Shown: one piece after another, positions 61,675 through 64,000 of the stretch
Numbering within the stretch: position 1 is the stretch's first letter
Layout of the letters: every line of letters begins with the position of its first letter
Assembly (NCBI RefSeq): GCF_030445035.2
Contig: NC_080702.1
Span: 14,826,029 to 14,890,028, forward strand
Direction: 5' to 3'
Source of the DNA: Dasypus novemcinctus
Taxonomy: Eukaryota > Chordata > Mammalia > Cingulata > Dasypodidae
DNA: 64,000 bases
The notes under the pieces: model-generated
Seen by the model: only the letters and a program-made list of their open reading frames with translations
What the model was told of the DNA's origin: nothing
Databases searched by the model: none
Made by a program: the position numbers and the translations under genes

Positions 61675-62640
61675 TCTTTAAAGATAAATAGATCACAAAA
61701 TGTTCCATTCAAAAACATAAGAGGTTCCCATTGCCACTCCCCATCCCCCACCCCCACTTCTCCTGCATCAACATCCCCTTTCATCCTTAAGAAACATTCA
61801 TTGCATTTGGTGAATACACCCAGTGAATGCCCCATATCACACCTTTTCCTCTCTCTACTTGCCATCAGCAACTCCCATGGCCATCGTCTCCCTATCAATG
61901 ATATATTTTCTTCCATTTCTAGAGTCACAACAATTATATAGTAGAATACCAGCGAATCCACTCTAATCCTCCATCCTGTGGATCCTGGGATGGCAATGTC
62001 CACTCCTCCTCTAAATCGAGAGGGGGTTAGATCCCACATGGCCAATGGATGCGATTCTACTGCTTGCAGCTGTAGACACACTCGGTTCCCTGGTGTGGTT
62101 GTTGACCATTCTCATTTCCCTGTCAGCTGACCTGGGTAAGTCCAACGAAATGGACAGTAGGTGTTTCAACTCTGCTGCAGCTCAGGGCCCAGCTGGCACA
62201 TGGACAGCCCCGAGATTCAGGTCTCCTGAGCATACACCAAGCTCAGCTCCAACCGCAGGTTCAGTAAAAGTGACAGAAGAGGTATGTGTAGAGAGGTCAC
62301 ATCTGAGTCCAGCTCCATCACACTGAGGAGCACAAATTCCAAAGTAAGGCCCGCTGGCAAGACAGTGAACGCTGCAGCCAGCTGCCATGACTGTAGAACC
62401 TGTGTGTCTCTGTAACCCTCAGAAGCACCAGTACCTGGGGTTGTATCTACTTTGGCTGTCTCTGGGATTCTGCTGAGCTGTGTGTAAGCGTGACCCTGCT
62501 AATGAACCCCTGACTCATTTTAAAGTGTCTTAGCCATGTAAACTCATTTGTCTTTACCATTTACCCCTTTTATTCAAGGTCTTTCTCTAGTTGAATCAGC
62601 AGCTGGTAGTGATAGAATCCCTCCATGCCAGGGAGGCTCA
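61675..62640 (-). mobile_element. L1 3'-UTR insertion private to copy B
   Basis: Antisense L1 3' end ('aaagataaatagatcacaaa' onward) including blocks such as 'gcccagctggcacatggaca'. Not present at the matching place in copy A. Confidence 0.65.
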
Positions 62641-63012
62641 GGGTGCCTGAAATTAGGTAGTTAAAAGTACATGTATATTTATGGATGTACCACCTTTTAG
62701 TGACATTCATATTTTTTTTCCAGTTTTGGCTAATAGACATTCATATTTTTTTTCCAGTTTTGGCTGCCATGCAGTTGCCCTAGGAATCATTGCATGGGCA
62801 CAGTTTCATTTGTCTTGTATTTATTTCTTGGAGTGGAAATAGGAAGATTTACGGTAAGCTTATATTTTTAAGAAACTGACAAAATGTTTCCCAAAGTGGC
62901 GGCAACATTTTGCATTCTCACCAGAAATGTATTAGGGCCCCAGGTTTGCCACATCTTCTTTAACAGTTGGTATTATGTCTCTTGGTTTTAACCATTCTAG
63001 TATGGATAGCAG

Positions 63013-63311
63013 AGGGTTTTTTTTTTTTCCAAGATTTATTTATTTATTTACCCCCCCACCTTGTGACTTTTTTTTTTTGCTGTCCTCTGTGTCAGTTCAC
63101 TGAGCGTTTTTTTTTTTCTTTTCTGTCTGCTTGTCTCTTTGTTGCGTCACCTTTTCTGTGTCAGCTCTCCATGGTGCACCGGCTGTCAGCTCTCTGTGGT
63201 GCATGGGCGAGCTCACCTTCACAAAGAGGCCCTGGAATGGGAACCCAGGGTCTCCCATATGGTAGATGGGAGACGGGAGCCCAACTGATTGAACCACAGC
63301 CGCTGCCCTTT
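63013..63311 (-). mobile_element. Older DAS-related SINE private to copy B
   Basis: Antisense, with T run, 'aagatttatttatttattta' and a degenerate head 'ttgaaccacagccgctgcc'. Copy A has uninterrupted sequence at the matching site (about 24836), so it inserted after duplication. Confidence 0.75.
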
Positions 63312-64000
63312 ATGGCAGATTTTGACATGTATTTTTCTAGTGATGAAAACAATGAAATGTTTCTTCTTTGGTAAATGTGTATTTACATGTTTTCCCATTT
63401 TTAGGAACTGTTTGTCTTTTTTTAAAAAAAACAATAAAACAAAACCAAAACATATAATTCATCCAAAGTGGTCAGTCAGTGGTATTCAGCACAATCACAT
63501 AGTTGTTCACTGATCACCTCAGTCATCATTAGAGCATTTTCATTATTTCAGTAATAATAATAAGAAATGAAAAACAAGAATTCCTTCCCTCTTGATCTCT
63601 CTATGCTTCCCCTGCCATCAACAGATTCCATTTCTGAATACTTTTTATTTCCTCTAAAAATTAATTCATGGTTTACATTTTATATAAGTGGAATCATACA
63701 TTATGTTACACTATATTTAGGTCATAGTAAAGCAAGATTCCTGTATTTATCCCTTTGTGTCTGGCTTGCTTCACTCAACATACTGTTCTCTAGGTTAATC
63801 CATGTTGTCATATGCTTTATGACTTCATTTCTTTCTCTACTGCTGCATGATTTTCTATTGTGTGAATACACCACAGTTTATTTATCCATTCATTGGCTTA
63901 TGGACACTTGGGTCGTTTCCAGCTTTTGGCAATTGTGAGTAATGCCATTATGAATGTAGTTGTGCAGACGTCCATTCATGTTACTTCTCTCAGTTCTTCT
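63312..64000 (-). mobile_element. L1 3' end, antisense, cut by window edge
   Basis: Aligns with 24845-25530 of copy A, including 'gatcacctcagtcatcatt' and the inverted ORF2 end 'cttttggcaattgtgagtaa'. Confidence 0.7.

Larger units (their letters stand above)
57608..64000. repeat. Segmental duplication, copy B
   Basis: Collinear with 18391-25530 and still aligned at the right window edge, so it probably continues outside. It holds private insertions: an L1 3' end at 61675-62640 and a SINE at 63013-63311. Confidence 0.85.

Overview
The window is mammalian nuclear DNA, almost certainly from an armadillo (Xenarthra, Cingulata). The best marker is a tRNA-derived SINE of the DAS type, the lineage-specific armadillo SINE. 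I count ten clear copies, most with target-site duplications (TSDs), plus four older relatives. A MIR fragment, many L1 pieces with the long L1 3' end seen here, MaLR-like LTRs and one endogenous retrovirus complete the picture. I see no bacterial-type operon, CRISPR array, rRNA or functional tRNA gene. The sequence is mostly repeats nested inside repeats.

Layout. 1-0.54 kb: antisense L1 5' part. 0.6-2.7 kb: largely non-repetitive, with a possible minus-strand exon and a MIR. 2.7-5.4 kb: a plus-strand L1 3' end split by a retrocopy of PSMA3 (proteasome subunit alpha-3) that still has an unbroken 255-codon reading frame. 5.5-8.0 kb: one DAS SINE and low-repeat DNA. 8.0-8.77 kb: CpG island. 8.77-18.0 kb: nearly full-length minus-strand L1 with one nested insertion. 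18.0-18.96 kb: L1 fragments. 19.0-21.5 kb: CpG-island promoter, a splice donor and a long C-rich intron-like tract. 21.5-25 kb: duplicated flank with older L1 pieces. 25-40.6 kb: a second minus-strand L1 holding two MaLR-like LTRs, DAS SINEs and a 6.2 kb ERV. 40.6-53.1 kb: SINEs, L1 pieces and three to four head-to-tail copies of an unrecognised low-copy sequence. 53.1-58.2 kb: two more L1s. 58.2-64 kb: a second copy of the CpG island, C-rich tract and flank.

The most interesting structures are (1) the intact PSMA3 retrogene; (2) a roughly 6.5-7 kb segmental duplication about 39 kb apart, centred on a promoter-like CpG island with matching CACGTG, inverted CCAAT, GC boxes and a GTAAGT splice donor; and (3) a three-level nest of ERV in LTR in L1, with TSDs visible at each of the two inner levels. 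I do not see a clearly new molecular system. The duplicated promoter and first exon is the best candidate for an unannotated transcription unit. Statements about family membership rest on pattern recognition only, because no search was run.
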